From: Prevotella sp.
GTDB lineage: Bacteria > Bacteroidota > Bacteroidia > Bacteroidales > Bacteroidaceae
Direction: 5' to 3'
NCBI GenBank assembly: GCA_017509155.1
Contig: JAFWQE010000197.1
Coordinates: 1 to 36,364 of the forward strand
DNA length: 36,364 bases
Shown here: positions 21,885 through 29,996 of the stretch, piece by piece
Layout: every line of letters starts with the position of its first letter
Position numbering within the stretch: position 1 is the stretch's first letter
Notes under the pieces: generated by a model
What the model was told of the DNA's origin: nothing
Databases searched by the model: none
Seen by the model: only the letters and a program-made list of their open reading frames with translations
Translations under genes and position numbers: made by a program

Positions 21885-24800
21885 ATGAATGTAAGACACA
21901 GTAAGAAAATCGTCCTGGCAGGACTATTTGCAGCCATCGGGCTGTATTGTCCTATGCAGGCCGTGGCAGCAGCAGAAGGATCTGCTCTGGCAGCCACGCA
22001 GCAAAGCAAGCATGTGACGGGTTACGTTGGCGACTCTCAAGGAGCGCTCATCGGAGCCACCGTTCAGGAAAAGGGAACGACCAATGGCGTCGTGACTGAT
22101 TTCGACGGAAACTTCTCTCTCAACGTGAAACCGGGCGCTACGCTCGTCGTTTCCTACGTTGGCTACATCACCAAGGAGGTGAGCGTAGGCAACAGTTCAC
22201 ACATCGCAGTTCAGCTCGAGGAAGAGGGACACAACCTCAACGAGGTGGTGGTCATCGGTTATGGTACCCAGCGCCGCGAGGCTGTCACCGGTTCGGTGGC
22301 CAACGTGGGCGGTGAGAAGCTGAACCAGATTGCTGCCACCAACGCAGCACAGGCACTGCAGGGACGCGTAGCTGGTGTGCTCATGACGCAGACCAGTTCG
22401 AAGCCCGGTGAGGAGATGCAGATCCGCATTCGCGGTCAGCGCTCACTCTCCGCAAGCAACGACCCGCTCATCGTGCTCGACGGAATACCCTTCATGGGTC
22501 AGCTTTCCGACATCAACCCAACTGACATCAAGTCGCTCGACATCTTGAAAGATGCCTCCGCAACTGCCATCTACGGTTCGCGTGGTGCCAACGGTGTGAT
22601 CATCATCACAACGGTGAAAGGCTATCAGGGCGCACCGGCCAAGGTGAGCTACAACGGCTATGTCAGTTTCAAGTCCGTGTTCCACAAGTATCCCATGATG
22701 GATGGACCGACATTCTCGGAGTTCCGTAAGTATGCTGGTCTCTATCAGAACTCGCTCGATGAAAACGACAACACCAACACCGACTGGCAGGACCTTTACT
22801 ACGAGACAGGCGTCAGCCACAACCACGACGTGAGTGTTGCAGGCGGTACCAATGGCGGCAGCTACAGCTTCGGCGCTGGCTACTATCACGACGAGTCGGT
22901 GGTTCCCACTGAAGGCTATGACCGTATCTCTGTCCGTGGTAACTTCGACCAGATGGTGGGCAAGTACTTCCGCTTCGGTCTGAGCACCAACAACAGCTAT
23001 CGCAAGAATCAGGGTGTGAACGACATGTACGGTGTGCTGAGCAAGAGCCCTCTGGCCAGCCCCTACGATGAAAACGGCAACCTGAAGCGCTATGTCTCTC
23101 TCCCCGCCGACGACCAGAGCGTTGTCACCAAGGAGACCGTGAAGCGCGACAAGAACGTATGGCTGAGCGAAAACAAGGGTATCGGTTCCTATAACACCCT
23201 GTTTGGTGAGCTGAAATGCCCGTGGGTGGAAGGACTGAGCTATCGCATCAACATCGGTTTGAACTACCGCAGCTCTAAGGGCGGCAGCTTCACCGGTACA
23301 GGTGTCAACAACAAGGACGCCAATGCCGTGAACGGCGGTTCCATTTCTGAGAACCAGACCTACAACTGGGCTGTTGAGAACCTCGTCACCTACGACCGCG
23401 TCTTCGCTGAGAAGCACAACCTGAATGTTGTCGGCATGTACTCTGCAGAGCAGACAACCTATGAGTCGACGGGTGCCAACGCACAGGACATTCCTGCAGA
23501 CTACTTCCAGTATTATGCACTCGACAAGGCCGTTGGTCAGGCAAACCTCACCGGTTATAACTACTGGCAGAGCGGTCTGATGTCTTGGATGGGTCGTGTG
23601 ATGTACTCTTACGACAACAAGTACATGTTCTCTGTTGCCCTCCGTTCCGACGCTTCTTCTCGTCTGGCCAAGGGTCATCAGTGGCACACCTATCCTGCCG
23701 TGAGCGCTGGTTGGAACATTTCCCGCGAGGCATTCATGGAGCAGTACACATGGCTTGACAACCTGAAGCTCCGCATAGGTTACGGTGAGACTTCAAACCA
23801 GTCCATCAATCCTTATTCTACACTCGGTGGCCTTGCCGTTCGCAACTACAACTTCGGCGATGTTTACAAGGCTGGTTACTATGTGAACGCACTGCCTAAT
23901 CCCGAGCTGGGCTGGGAGTATTCCAAGACCTGGAACTTCGGTATCGACTTCTCTCTCTTCCGCGGTCGTCTGTCTGGATCGTTTGAGTACTACACTCAGA
24001 AGACCAACGACATCCTGCTCGACGTGAGCCTGCCCTCCACTTCTGGTGTGAGCAGCTATACCGGTAACATCGGTAACACCGAGAACAAGGGTTTCGAGTT
24101 CACTTTGAACGGTATCATCATCGACAACAAGAACGGTTGGAACTGGGAGGCAGGCATCAATCTCTATCAGAACCGCAACAAGTTGACCAAGCTGACCGGC
24201 GCTCTTGACGAGAACGGCAATCCTGTTCCCGATAAGGCCAACCGCTGGTTCATTGGACAGCCTATCGATGTCATCTACGACTATAAGTACGAAGGACTTT
24301 GGAACGCAAACGATGTCTATGAGGTGACACTGCCCGACGGAACCAAGACCACCAACTTCGCTATCCTCGAGCCCGGTGGCAATCTGGGTATGATCAAAGT
24401 GGCCCACGACAAGGCTCTCGACGCCAACGGCGTTCCCACTCGTCAGATTGGTGAAGACGACCGCGAGGTGATGAGCATGGAGCCCGACCTGATTGGCGGC
24501 TTCAACACCACAGTCGGCTACAAGGGCTTCGACCTGACCGTTATCGGTGCCTTCCAGATTGGTGGTAAGCTCATCAGCGCCATCCACTCTGCCAATGGTT
24601 ACCTGAACATGCTGACCGGTCGTCGTGGACAGCTCGATGTTGACTACTGGACAGAAAGCAACACCGGTGCCAAGTATCCGAAGCCCGGTGGCATCCAGAG
24701 CGGTGACAACCCCAAGTACGGTTCAACTCTCGGTTACTTCGATGCAGGCTATCTGAAGATTCGCGCCATCACGCTGGGTTACAACTTCGACAACCTGAAT

Positions 24801-25037
24801 GCAGTCAAGGACTTCGGCATCAGCCGTCTGCGCCTCTATGCAACGATTCAGAATCCGTTCGTGCTCTTCTCGCCGTTCAACAACGAGAGCGGACTTGATC
24901 CCGAGACCAACTCCTTCGCTACGCAGAACACTGCAGTCGGCATCGACGGATACACAGGTAAGCACAGAATGCCTATCGTAGGCTACAACACGCCCGCTAC
25001 CCGTAACTTCCTCATCGGTCTTAACATTACATTCTAA
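21885..25037 (+). CDS. SusC/RagA-family TonB-dependent outer-membrane transporter
   Basis: Outer-membrane active transporter of 1050 residues that, with SusD, imports oligosaccharides using TonB energy. A signal peptide covers about 1-29. A carboxypeptidase-regulatory-like domain at about 42-112 (VTGYVGDSQGALIGATVQEKGTTNG) comes next. The SusC linker LNEVVVIGYGTQRREAVTGSV leads into the plug (LQGRVAGVLM, IRIRGQRSL, PLIVLDGIPF, ILKDASATAIYGSRGANGVIIITT). The long beta-barrel ends in FLIGLNITF with a terminal F, as expected. SusD follows 48 bp later. Location next to the xylan genes and the shared promoter word suggest a xylo-oligosaccharide substrate, but GH35 proximity leaves other substrates open. 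Confidence 0.95.
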   Translation: MNVRHSKKIVLAGLFAAIGLYCPMQAVAAAEGSALAATQQSKHVTGYVGDSQGALIGATVQEKGTTNGVVTDFDGNFSLNVKPGATLVVSYVGYITKEVSVGNSSHIAVQLEEEGHNLNEVVVIGYGTQRREAVTGSVANVGGEKLNQIAATNAAQALQGRVAGVLMTQTSSKPGEEMQIRIRGQRSLSASNDPLIVLDGIPFMGQLSDINPTDIKSLDILKDASATAIYGSRGANGVIIITTVKGYQGAPAKVSYNGYVSFKSVFHKYPMMDGPTFSEFRKYAGLYQNSLDENDNTNTDWQDLYYETGVSHNHDVSVAGGTNGGSYSFGAGYYHDESVVPTEGYDRISVRGNFDQMVGKYFRFGLSTNNSYRKNQGVNDMYGVLSKSPLASPYDENGNLKRYVSLPADDQSVVTKETVKRDKNVWLSENKGIGSYNTLFGELKCPWVEGLSYRINIGLNYRSSKGGSFTGTGVNNKDANAVNGGSISENQTYNWAVENLVTYDRVFAEKHNLNVVGMYSAEQTTYESTGANAQDIPADYFQYYALDKAVGQANLTGYNYWQSGLMSWMGRVMYSYDNKYMFSVALRSDASSRLAKGHQWHTYPAVSAGWNISREAFMEQYTWLDNLKLRIGYGETSNQSINPYSTLGGLAVRNYNFGDVYKAGYYVNALPNPELGWEYSKTWNFGIDFSLFRGRLSGSFEYYTQKTNDILLDVSLPSTSGVSSYTGNIGNTENKGFEFTLNGIIIDNKNGWNWEAGINLYQNRNKLTKLTGALDENGNPVPDKANRWFIGQPIDVIYDYKYEGLWNANDVYEVTLPDGTKTTNFAILEPGGNLGMIKVAHDKALDANGVPTRQIGEDDREVMSMEPDLIGGFNTTVGYKGFDLTVIGAFQIGGKLISAIHSANGYLNMLTGRRGQLDVDYWTESNTGAKYPKPGGIQSGDNPKYGSTLGYFDAGYLKIRAITLGYNFDNLNAVKDFGISRLRLYATIQNPFVLFSPFNNESGLDPETNSFATQNTAVGIDGYTGKHRMPIVGYNTPATRNFLIGLNITF

Positions 25038-25085
25038 TAAATGCATCCTAAAAAACGCATCATGCATAATATAAAGAATAAGAAT

Positions 25086-27032
25086 ATGAAAACGAAAAGT
25101 ATTAAATATATCCTTGCTGCGGGTCTCGTATGTTGCGGCCTCTCCACGACGATGACCTCCTGCTCTGACGTTCTCGACGAGCAGCCTCGCAGCCAGTTCG
25201 ACCCGACGTTCTTCACTACGAAGGCGGGTATTGAGGGCGGTCTGACATCACTTTATGCTCACCTTCGCTATTTCTATGGCAACGGTTACTACCTGAACAG
25301 CCTTGAGACGGGCACCGATGAGTACACCTACGCACAGTCTGCCGACGGTAACTTCAAGGATGCCGACCTCTCTGGCGTTGGTTCCATGAATCCTAATAAC
25401 AGTATCGCCGGTGGTTGCTGGGGCGCAGCCTTTGCCAACATCAACACCGCCAGCGGTATTATAGAGAACGGTGCAGAGGCTGGCATGGACGCCGCTCTGC
25501 TGGCTGAGGCCTACTTCTTCCGTGCCTTCGACTACTTCATTCTCGTTCAGACATACGGTGGCGTGCCACTCGACCTGGGCGCTGGTCCTCTGAAGTTCAA
25601 CACCTCTACCGTCCGTACTTCTGTGCGTAATACGGTGCCTGAGGTCTACGAAGCCATCTTCTCTGACCTGGAGAAGGCTGTAGCCGACCTGCCTGAGAAT
25701 CCCCGTCTGAAGGGAACAGCCACGAAGAACCTGGCTCGTCTGTATCTCTCCAAGGCCTATCTGACCTACGCTTGGTGGCTGGAGAACCCCAACAACATCC
25801 CCACTTATCCTGAGTGCTCACGCAACAGCGGCGAGGCACAGAGCTACTTCCAGAAGGCTTACGACACTGCCCGTCAGGCCATCAACAATCCTGGACCGTA
25901 TGCACTGCAGCCCACCTTCTACGACGTGAACGTGGCTACCAACGACCGCAACTCGGAGATCATGCTGTATGCCGACCACGACGAGGACGAGAAGTTCGGT
26001 AACGGCGGCGCCGGCTACGGCTGGGGTAGCGGTGGTTCTCCTGAGAACTTCGCCTACTGGATGGAGACCTGGAACTACACCGAGATGACTGCCAAGGCAG
26101 CCTCTGGTGCCACCATCAACCCCATCCAGCGTGAAGCAGTGCAGGCTCTTGGCCGTCCTTGGACCCGTATGGCTCCTATCGCCGACAATTTCATGGAGGG
26201 TGGCGTATGGGAAGATGCTGTCAAGGCTATCGACTCTCGCTACGATGCAACCTTCACCCTGCGCTATCACACCAACTGGCAGAAGGCCGGCAACAAAGAG
26301 CCTTACGTCTTCGGTGCAAACGGCATGCAGGTTGGCCCCAACGAGGTTTACTTCAGCTGGGTGCCCGAGAGCGAGGACAGCAAGATCAACTACACTGGTG
26401 CCGACGGTAAGCTTGGCTTCGGTGAGATGGAAGGTCGTCCCGACTTCGTAGTCGCCGTGAACCACATCAGCCGCAAGAAGTTCCCCATCAACTGGAAGAT
26501 TGGAATCTACCGCACCGACAACAACGGCGGTCTTGGCTCGAAGGTGAACGGTGGTAGCCCCCGTCCTTGGAACATCGCCAAGTTCTCAGAGTTCTATCTC
26601 ATCGCAGCCGAGGCTGCCGTGAAGCTGAACAAGAACGCAGAGGCTCGTGAGCTCGTCAACGTGCTCCGCGCCCGTGCCGGTAAGCAGACATTCAGCCAGA
26701 ACGACAACGTGGCAGTCAGCGTAGACCACAGCGCCGAGATGGTGGCAAGCACTCCTGAGGTGATTACCATCGACTACATCCTCGACGAGCGCAGCCGTGA
26801 GTTCTGGGGTGAAGGCTATCGTTGGTTCGACCTTGTACGCACCCAGAAGTGGGCCGAGCGTGCCACCACATACCGCATTGCCGGTAGTGGCTACACCGAC
26901 AAGGACCTGCAGACCTTCAAGCGTGACATTCCCGCTGGCTACTATCTCCGCCCGATTCCTCAGGGTCAGCTCGATGGTCTGATCATGTCGAAGGACGAGA
27001 AGGAGGCATATCAGAATCCTGCCTACAGGTGA
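25086..27032 (+). CDS. SusD/RagB-family surface glycan-binding lipoprotein
   Basis: Lid subunit of the SusCD importer, 648 residues. The signal peptide ends in a lipobox with C26 (TTMTSC), followed by SDVLDEQ, acidic residues typical of surface-exported lipoproteins. Helical SusD signatures include LLAEAYFFRAFDYFILVQTYGGVPL and NLARLYLSKAYLTYAWWL near the N-terminus, and IDYILDERSREFWGEGYRWFDLVRTQKW in the C-terminal part. It ends with the usual YLRPIPQGQLDGL region. The frame opens 15 codons earlier, but signal peptide position and the AT-rich leader favour 25086. It is the last gene before a double terminator. No SusE/F-like surface protein follows, so the unit is a minimal pair. Confidence 0.94.
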   Translation: MKTKSIKYILAAGLVCCGLSTTMTSCSDVLDEQPRSQFDPTFFTTKAGIEGGLTSLYAHLRYFYGNGYYLNSLETGTDEYTYAQSADGNFKDADLSGVGSMNPNNSIAGGCWGAAFANINTASGIIENGAEAGMDAALLAEAYFFRAFDYFILVQTYGGVPLDLGAGPLKFNTSTVRTSVRNTVPEVYEAIFSDLEKAVADLPENPRLKGTATKNLARLYLSKAYLTYAWWLENPNNIPTYPECSRNSGEAQSYFQKAYDTARQAINNPGPYALQPTFYDVNVATNDRNSEIMLYADHDEDEKFGNGGAGYGWGSGGSPENFAYWMETWNYTEMTAKAASGATINPIQREAVQALGRPWTRMAPIADNFMEGGVWEDAVKAIDSRYDATFTLRYHTNWQKAGNKEPYVFGANGMQVGPNEVYFSWVPESEDSKINYTGADGKLGFGEMEGRPDFVVAVNHISRKKFPINWKIGIYRTDNNGGLGSKVNGGSPRPWNIAKFSEFYLIAAEAAVKLNKNAEARELVNVLRARAGKQTFSQNDNVAVSVDHSAEMVASTPEVITIDYILDERSREFWGEGYRWFDLVRTQKWAERATTYRIAGSGYTDKDLQTFKRDIPAGYYLRPIPQGQLDGLIMSKDEKEAYQNPAYR

Positions 27033-27124
27033 TTCTTTTAGGAGTTGAGGAGTCTGGGAGTTTAGAAGTTTGGACAATACGTCTGTCTGCATAAACGACC
27101 AATTCCCAACGCCTGAAGACAAAC

Positions 27125-27160
27125 AAAAAAGGCCGCTGCCCACACTGGGTAGCGGCTTTT
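27125..27160. terminator. Bidirectional terminator 1 between susD and gpmI
   Basis: An 11-bp stem GCCGCTGCCCA/TGGGTAGCGGC (27132-27142, 27146-27156, one G-T pair) has a 3-nt loop, six A residues on the left and four T residues on the right. It can stop susD transcripts from the left and gpmI transcripts from the right. Confidence 0.8.
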
Positions 27161-27199
27161 AGTTTGCTTAATGTCCAGAACTCCCAACCCCCTAAATAC

Positions 27200-27234
27200 A
27201 AAAAAGCCGCTGCCCATAACAGGCAGCGGCTTTT
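27200..27234. terminator. Bidirectional terminator 2 between susD and gpmI
   Basis: A 9-bp stem GCCGCTGCC/GGCAGCGGC (27206-27214, 27222-27230) with a 7-nt loop has A residues on the left and TTTT on the right. Its stem and flanks are nearly the same as those of terminator 1 about 75 bp away, so one probably arose from the other by duplication. Confidence 0.8.
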
Positions 27235-27300
27235 AATCTACCAAAAGTTCAGGACTTTTATCTATTGTCCAAACTCCTAAACTCCCAGACTCTTCAACTC

Positions 27301-28827
27301 CTACTTGTTGTCCTCGATGAGGCATTCACCGGTCATGTCGGCGGGTTGTTCCAGTCCGAGGATGTGGAGGATGCTGGGTGCCACGTCGGCCAGACGTCCG
27401 TCGCGCACTGTTGCGGAGTTGTTGTTGGTGACGTAGATGAAGGGCACGGGGTTCAGCGAGTGCGCCGTGTTGGGCGTGCCGTCGGGGTTGATGGCATTGT
27501 CGGCGTTGCCGTGGTCAGCAATGATGATGGCCTCGTAGTCGTTCTTCTTGGCCGTCTCGATGACCTCGCGGACGCAGTTGTCCACGGCCCACACGGCCTT
27601 TGCGATGGCGTTGTAGACGCCCGTGTGGCCCACCATGTCGCCGTTGGCGAAGTTCACCACCACGAAGTCGTACATCTGCGTGTTGAGCGCAGCCACCAGC
27701 TTGTCCTTCACCTCGAAGGCGCTCATCTCCGGCTTCAGGTCGTAGGTGGCCACCTTCGGGCTTGCCACCAGAATGCGGTCCTCGCCGTCGAACGGCTTTT
27801 CGCGTCCGCCGTTGAAGAAGAACGTCACGTGAGCATATTTCTCCGTCTCAGCAGTGTGCAGCTGTTTCAGACCCTTTTTCGACAGGTATTCGCCCAGCGT
27901 GTCCTCAACGTTCTCCTTGGGGAAGAGGATGTGCACGCCCTGGAATTTCGCGTCGTAGGGTGTCATGCAGTAGTACTGCAGTCCGGGTATGGTCTTCATG
28001 CCAGCGTCCGGCATGTCCTCCTGCGTGAGCACCTGCGTGAGCTCCTTGGCACGGTCGTTGCGGAAGTTGATGAAGATGACCACGTCGCCCTCCTCGATGA
28101 CACCGTTGACCGTCGCGTTGTGGATGGGCTTGATGAACTCATCCGTCACGCCGTCCTCGTAGCTCTCCTCCATGGCCTTTGCCATGTCCTTCGACTGCTT
28201 GCCCTGCCCTGCCACAATCAGGTCGTAGGCCTCCTTCACGCGCTCCCAGCGCTTGTCGCGGTCCATGGCGTAGAAACGTCCCACGATGGATGCGATGTGT
28301 GCGTCGTTCTGCTCGCAGCATGCCGTCACCTGCTCGATGAAGCCCTTTCCCGACTTCGGGTCAGTGTCGCGACCGTCCATGAAGCAGTGCACCATCACCT
28401 GGTCCTTCAGTCCGTAGGTCTTGCCAATCTCGATGAGCTTCATCAGGTGGTCGAGGCTTGAGTGCACGCCGCCGTCCGAACAGAGCCCCATAAGGTGGAG
28501 CTTCTTGCCCTTCTCCTTGGCGTAGCCGTAGGCTGCCTTCACCTGGGCGTTCTCCATGATGGAGCCGTCTTTGCAGGCGCGGTTGATTTTCACGAGGTCC
28601 TGATACACCACACGTCCTGCGCCGATGTTCAGGTGTCCCACCTCAGAGTTGCCCATCTGACCGTCGGGCAGTCCAACGTCTTCGCCCGAAGCCTGCAGCT
28701 CAGAGTGCGGGCTGGTGGCCCTGAGCAAGTCGAGATATGGAGTAGGTGTGTTCCATATCACGTCTCCCTTACCATGTTTTCCGTTTCCCCATCCGTCGAG
28801 GATCATCAAGAGTGCTTTTTTTGCCAT
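27301..28827 (-). CDS. gpmI: 2,3-bisphosphoglycerate-independent phosphoglycerate mutase
   Basis: Glycolytic enzyme of 508 residues interconverting 3- and 2-phosphoglycerate in the cytoplasm with two Mn ions. It belongs to the alkaline phosphatase superfamily. D11 (MILDGWG) and the phospho-acceptor S61 ([17 protein letters not shown]) are present. HFSDGGVHS-type ([10 protein letters not shown]), [32 protein letters not shown] and [11 protein letters not shown] motifs complete the metal and substrate sites. The frame opens 30 codons earlier, but [14 protein letters not shown] is the family start and the promoter is at 28926-28956. It is a single-gene unit convergent with susD and appears to be core genome bordering the glycan locus. 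Confidence 0.97.
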   Translation of the reverse strand: MAKKALLMILDGWGNGKHGKGDVIWNTPTPYLDLLRATSPHSELQASGEDVGLPDGQMGNSEVGHLNIGAGRVVYQDLVKINRACKDGSIMENAQVKAAYGYAKEKGKKLHLMGLCSDGGVHSSLDHLMKLIEIGKTYGLKDQVMVHCFMDGRDTDPKSGKGFIEQVTACCEQNDAHIASIVGRFYAMDRDKRWERVKEAYDLIVAGQGKQSKDMAKAMEESYEDGVTDEFIKPIHNATVNGVIEEGDVVIFINFRNDRAKELTQVLTQEDMPDAGMKTIPGLQYYCMTPYDAKFQGVHILFPKENVEDTLGEYLSKKGLKQLHTAETEKYAHVTFFFNGGREKPFDGEDRILVASPKVATYDLKPEMSAFEVKDKLVAALNTQMYDFVVVNFANGDMVGHTGVYNAIAKAVWAVDNCVREVIETAKKNDYEAIIIADHGNADNAINPDGTPNTAHSLNPVPFIYVTNNNSATVRDGRLADVAPSILHILGLEQPADMTGECLIEDNK

Positions 28828-28925
28828 AATTTCTATTGTTAGATGTTTATTGTTTGCTGTTTCTTTCGTTGGGCATGAAGCGCAGTTTCTATAGCGTTCA
28901 TCCCCCTGCTTTTTCAAAGTGCCTG

Positions 28926-28956
28926 CAAAAGTACGAATAATTTTTCAATTATTCAA
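28926..28956 (-). promoter_or_regulatory. gpmI promoter
   Basis: On the minus strand TTG at 28956-28954, 20 bp, then TACTTTTG at 28933-28926. Both boxes and spacing fit the Bacteroidota consensus. The predicted leader is about 92 nt. Beyond it, up to 29231, I see only a single AGGAGTT-rich patch at about 28986-29013 and no gene. Confidence 0.6.
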
Positions 28957-29231
28957 CTTTCGCCCCTTTGTTTTTTTTCGCAGTTGTCAGGAGTTATAGG
29001 AGCAACAGGAGTTCTTTGCAAGCAGAGCAACCAAGGTCTGGTGGCAGACGAGACCAAAAGCGCCTGCATCCAAAACACTTCGCTGCAAAGATAGCAATTA
29101 TCCGTGAAACGGCCAAGTGGGCGCCAGCATTTTTTTCAATGGGCGGCCACTTGTCGGCTTGTCGGTTCTGACAATCTGCAGCAGTGGCCTTTCGGCGTTG
29201 GCCTGTCTCTTCAGCTTGCGCCTTGTTTTGT

Positions 29232-29537
29232 AAGGCCAAGACTGCCGGAAACGAACGGCGAAAACGACGGATGGAAGCAACAAAAGCGGCAGAATGGCGA
29301 AACAAATCCAATGGAATTGTTGAACGAATCCAATGAAATCGTTGAACGAAATCAATGGAATCGTTGGACGAATCCAATGGATTCGTTTACAAAAACTGGC
29401 GGTTTTGCTTGCTGAAACTGGCAGAATGACGATTCAAAAACAGCAGAAAACACGGGCAAAGGCTTTGGCATGCCTGCGGCGATACGCGAAAATGCACGAA
29501 TAAACATGTAGCCGAGTCCACTTTAAAGTGTCCTTTC
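29232..29537. repeat. Dispersed intergenic repeat, copy C (about 306 bp)
   Basis: Near end-to-end match to 19181-19485, same orientation. The four 22-bp units are at 29305-29326, 29327-29348, 29349-29370 and 29371-29392. The segment after them (CTTGCTGAAACTGGCAGA, GGCTTTGGCATGCCTGCGGCG, GAGTCCACTTTAAA) is as conserved as the units, so the conserved object is the whole block and not just the tandem part. It lies upstream of the LRR gene. Confidence 0.85.
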
Positions 29538-29716
29538 TGTTCTGTCGTCCCTCCAGGCCCTTCGGGGCTTTTTCGCGTTTTCATATCGGCAGGGTAGTTG
29601 GCACTTGGGAGTTGTCTGTAAGGGTGCCAATGGCATGAAGTCGGGGTGGTTTGTCGTTTTTGCGTTGGCTTAACAACTTTTATGTAAAAGATGTAGGACG
29701 TTAACGAAGTTTTTCG

Positions 29717-29724
29717 TATATTTG
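29717..29724 (+). promoter_or_regulatory. Candidate -7 element of the six-module LRR gene
   Basis: TATATTTG fits TAnnTTTG. No convincing -33 box is seen. If used, the transcript has a long leader of about 265 nt that includes the 46-bp duplication. The right-end BspA-like gene has the identical octamer (34980-34987), preceded by a similar T-rich stretch. Confidence 0.4.
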
Positions 29725-29737
29725 CAGCATCGGTGGG

Positions 29738-29829
29738 GAGGTGAGACCCACCCCTGCCCCTCCCTAAGAGAAGGGTTCTGAGAGAGGTGAGACCCACCCC
29801 TGCCCCTCCCCAAGGGAGGGGTTCTCAGA
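29738..29829. repeat. 46-bp tandem duplication in the leader of the LRR gene
   Basis: Two copies (29738-29783 and 29784-29829) of a 46-bp GC-rich unit begin GAGGTGAGACCCACCCCTG; a third copy starts (GAGGTGA) and stops. The words CACCCCTGCCCCTCCC and AAGGGAGGGG can pair to form hairpins. Related GC-rich sequence recurs at 34709-34862. Confidence 0.75.
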
Positions 29830-29996
29830 GAGGTGAATGGTGAAGAAGACCTCTTACCTTTGTCTGCCCGAACGGGGAGAGTGGGGGAGGGGCATGAAGC
29901 GGGAGAGGTGTTATCTCACGCTTAGTTCTCACCTCTCACATGGACATCCCCCTCGGGGGCTTGGAGGCTTCTCAATAATTCTAAATACTAATCAAT

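Larger units (their letters stand above)
27040..27302. repeat. 40-nt inverted repeat joining the susD and gpmI ends
   Basis: Arms at 27040-27079 and 27263-27302 are reverse complements with two mismatches in 40, made of AGGAGTT / GGGAGTTTAG words. The left arm begins 8 bp after the susD stop; the right arm ends inside the gpmI stop codon. The 183-nt interior carries two similar hairpin terminators and a third, partial copy of the arm (TGTCCAGAACTCCCAAC at about 27173-27189). Confidence 0.85.

Noticed and set aside
28828-28917. N-terminal extension of GpmI by 30 residues
   Set aside because: The extension is unlike any GpmI start, and the predicted transcript begins only a few bases from it.
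29232-29537. Insertion sequence or MITE
   Set aside because: No terminal inverted repeats or target-site duplication could be recognised by eye, and no transposase is present, so it is listed only as a dispersed repeat.
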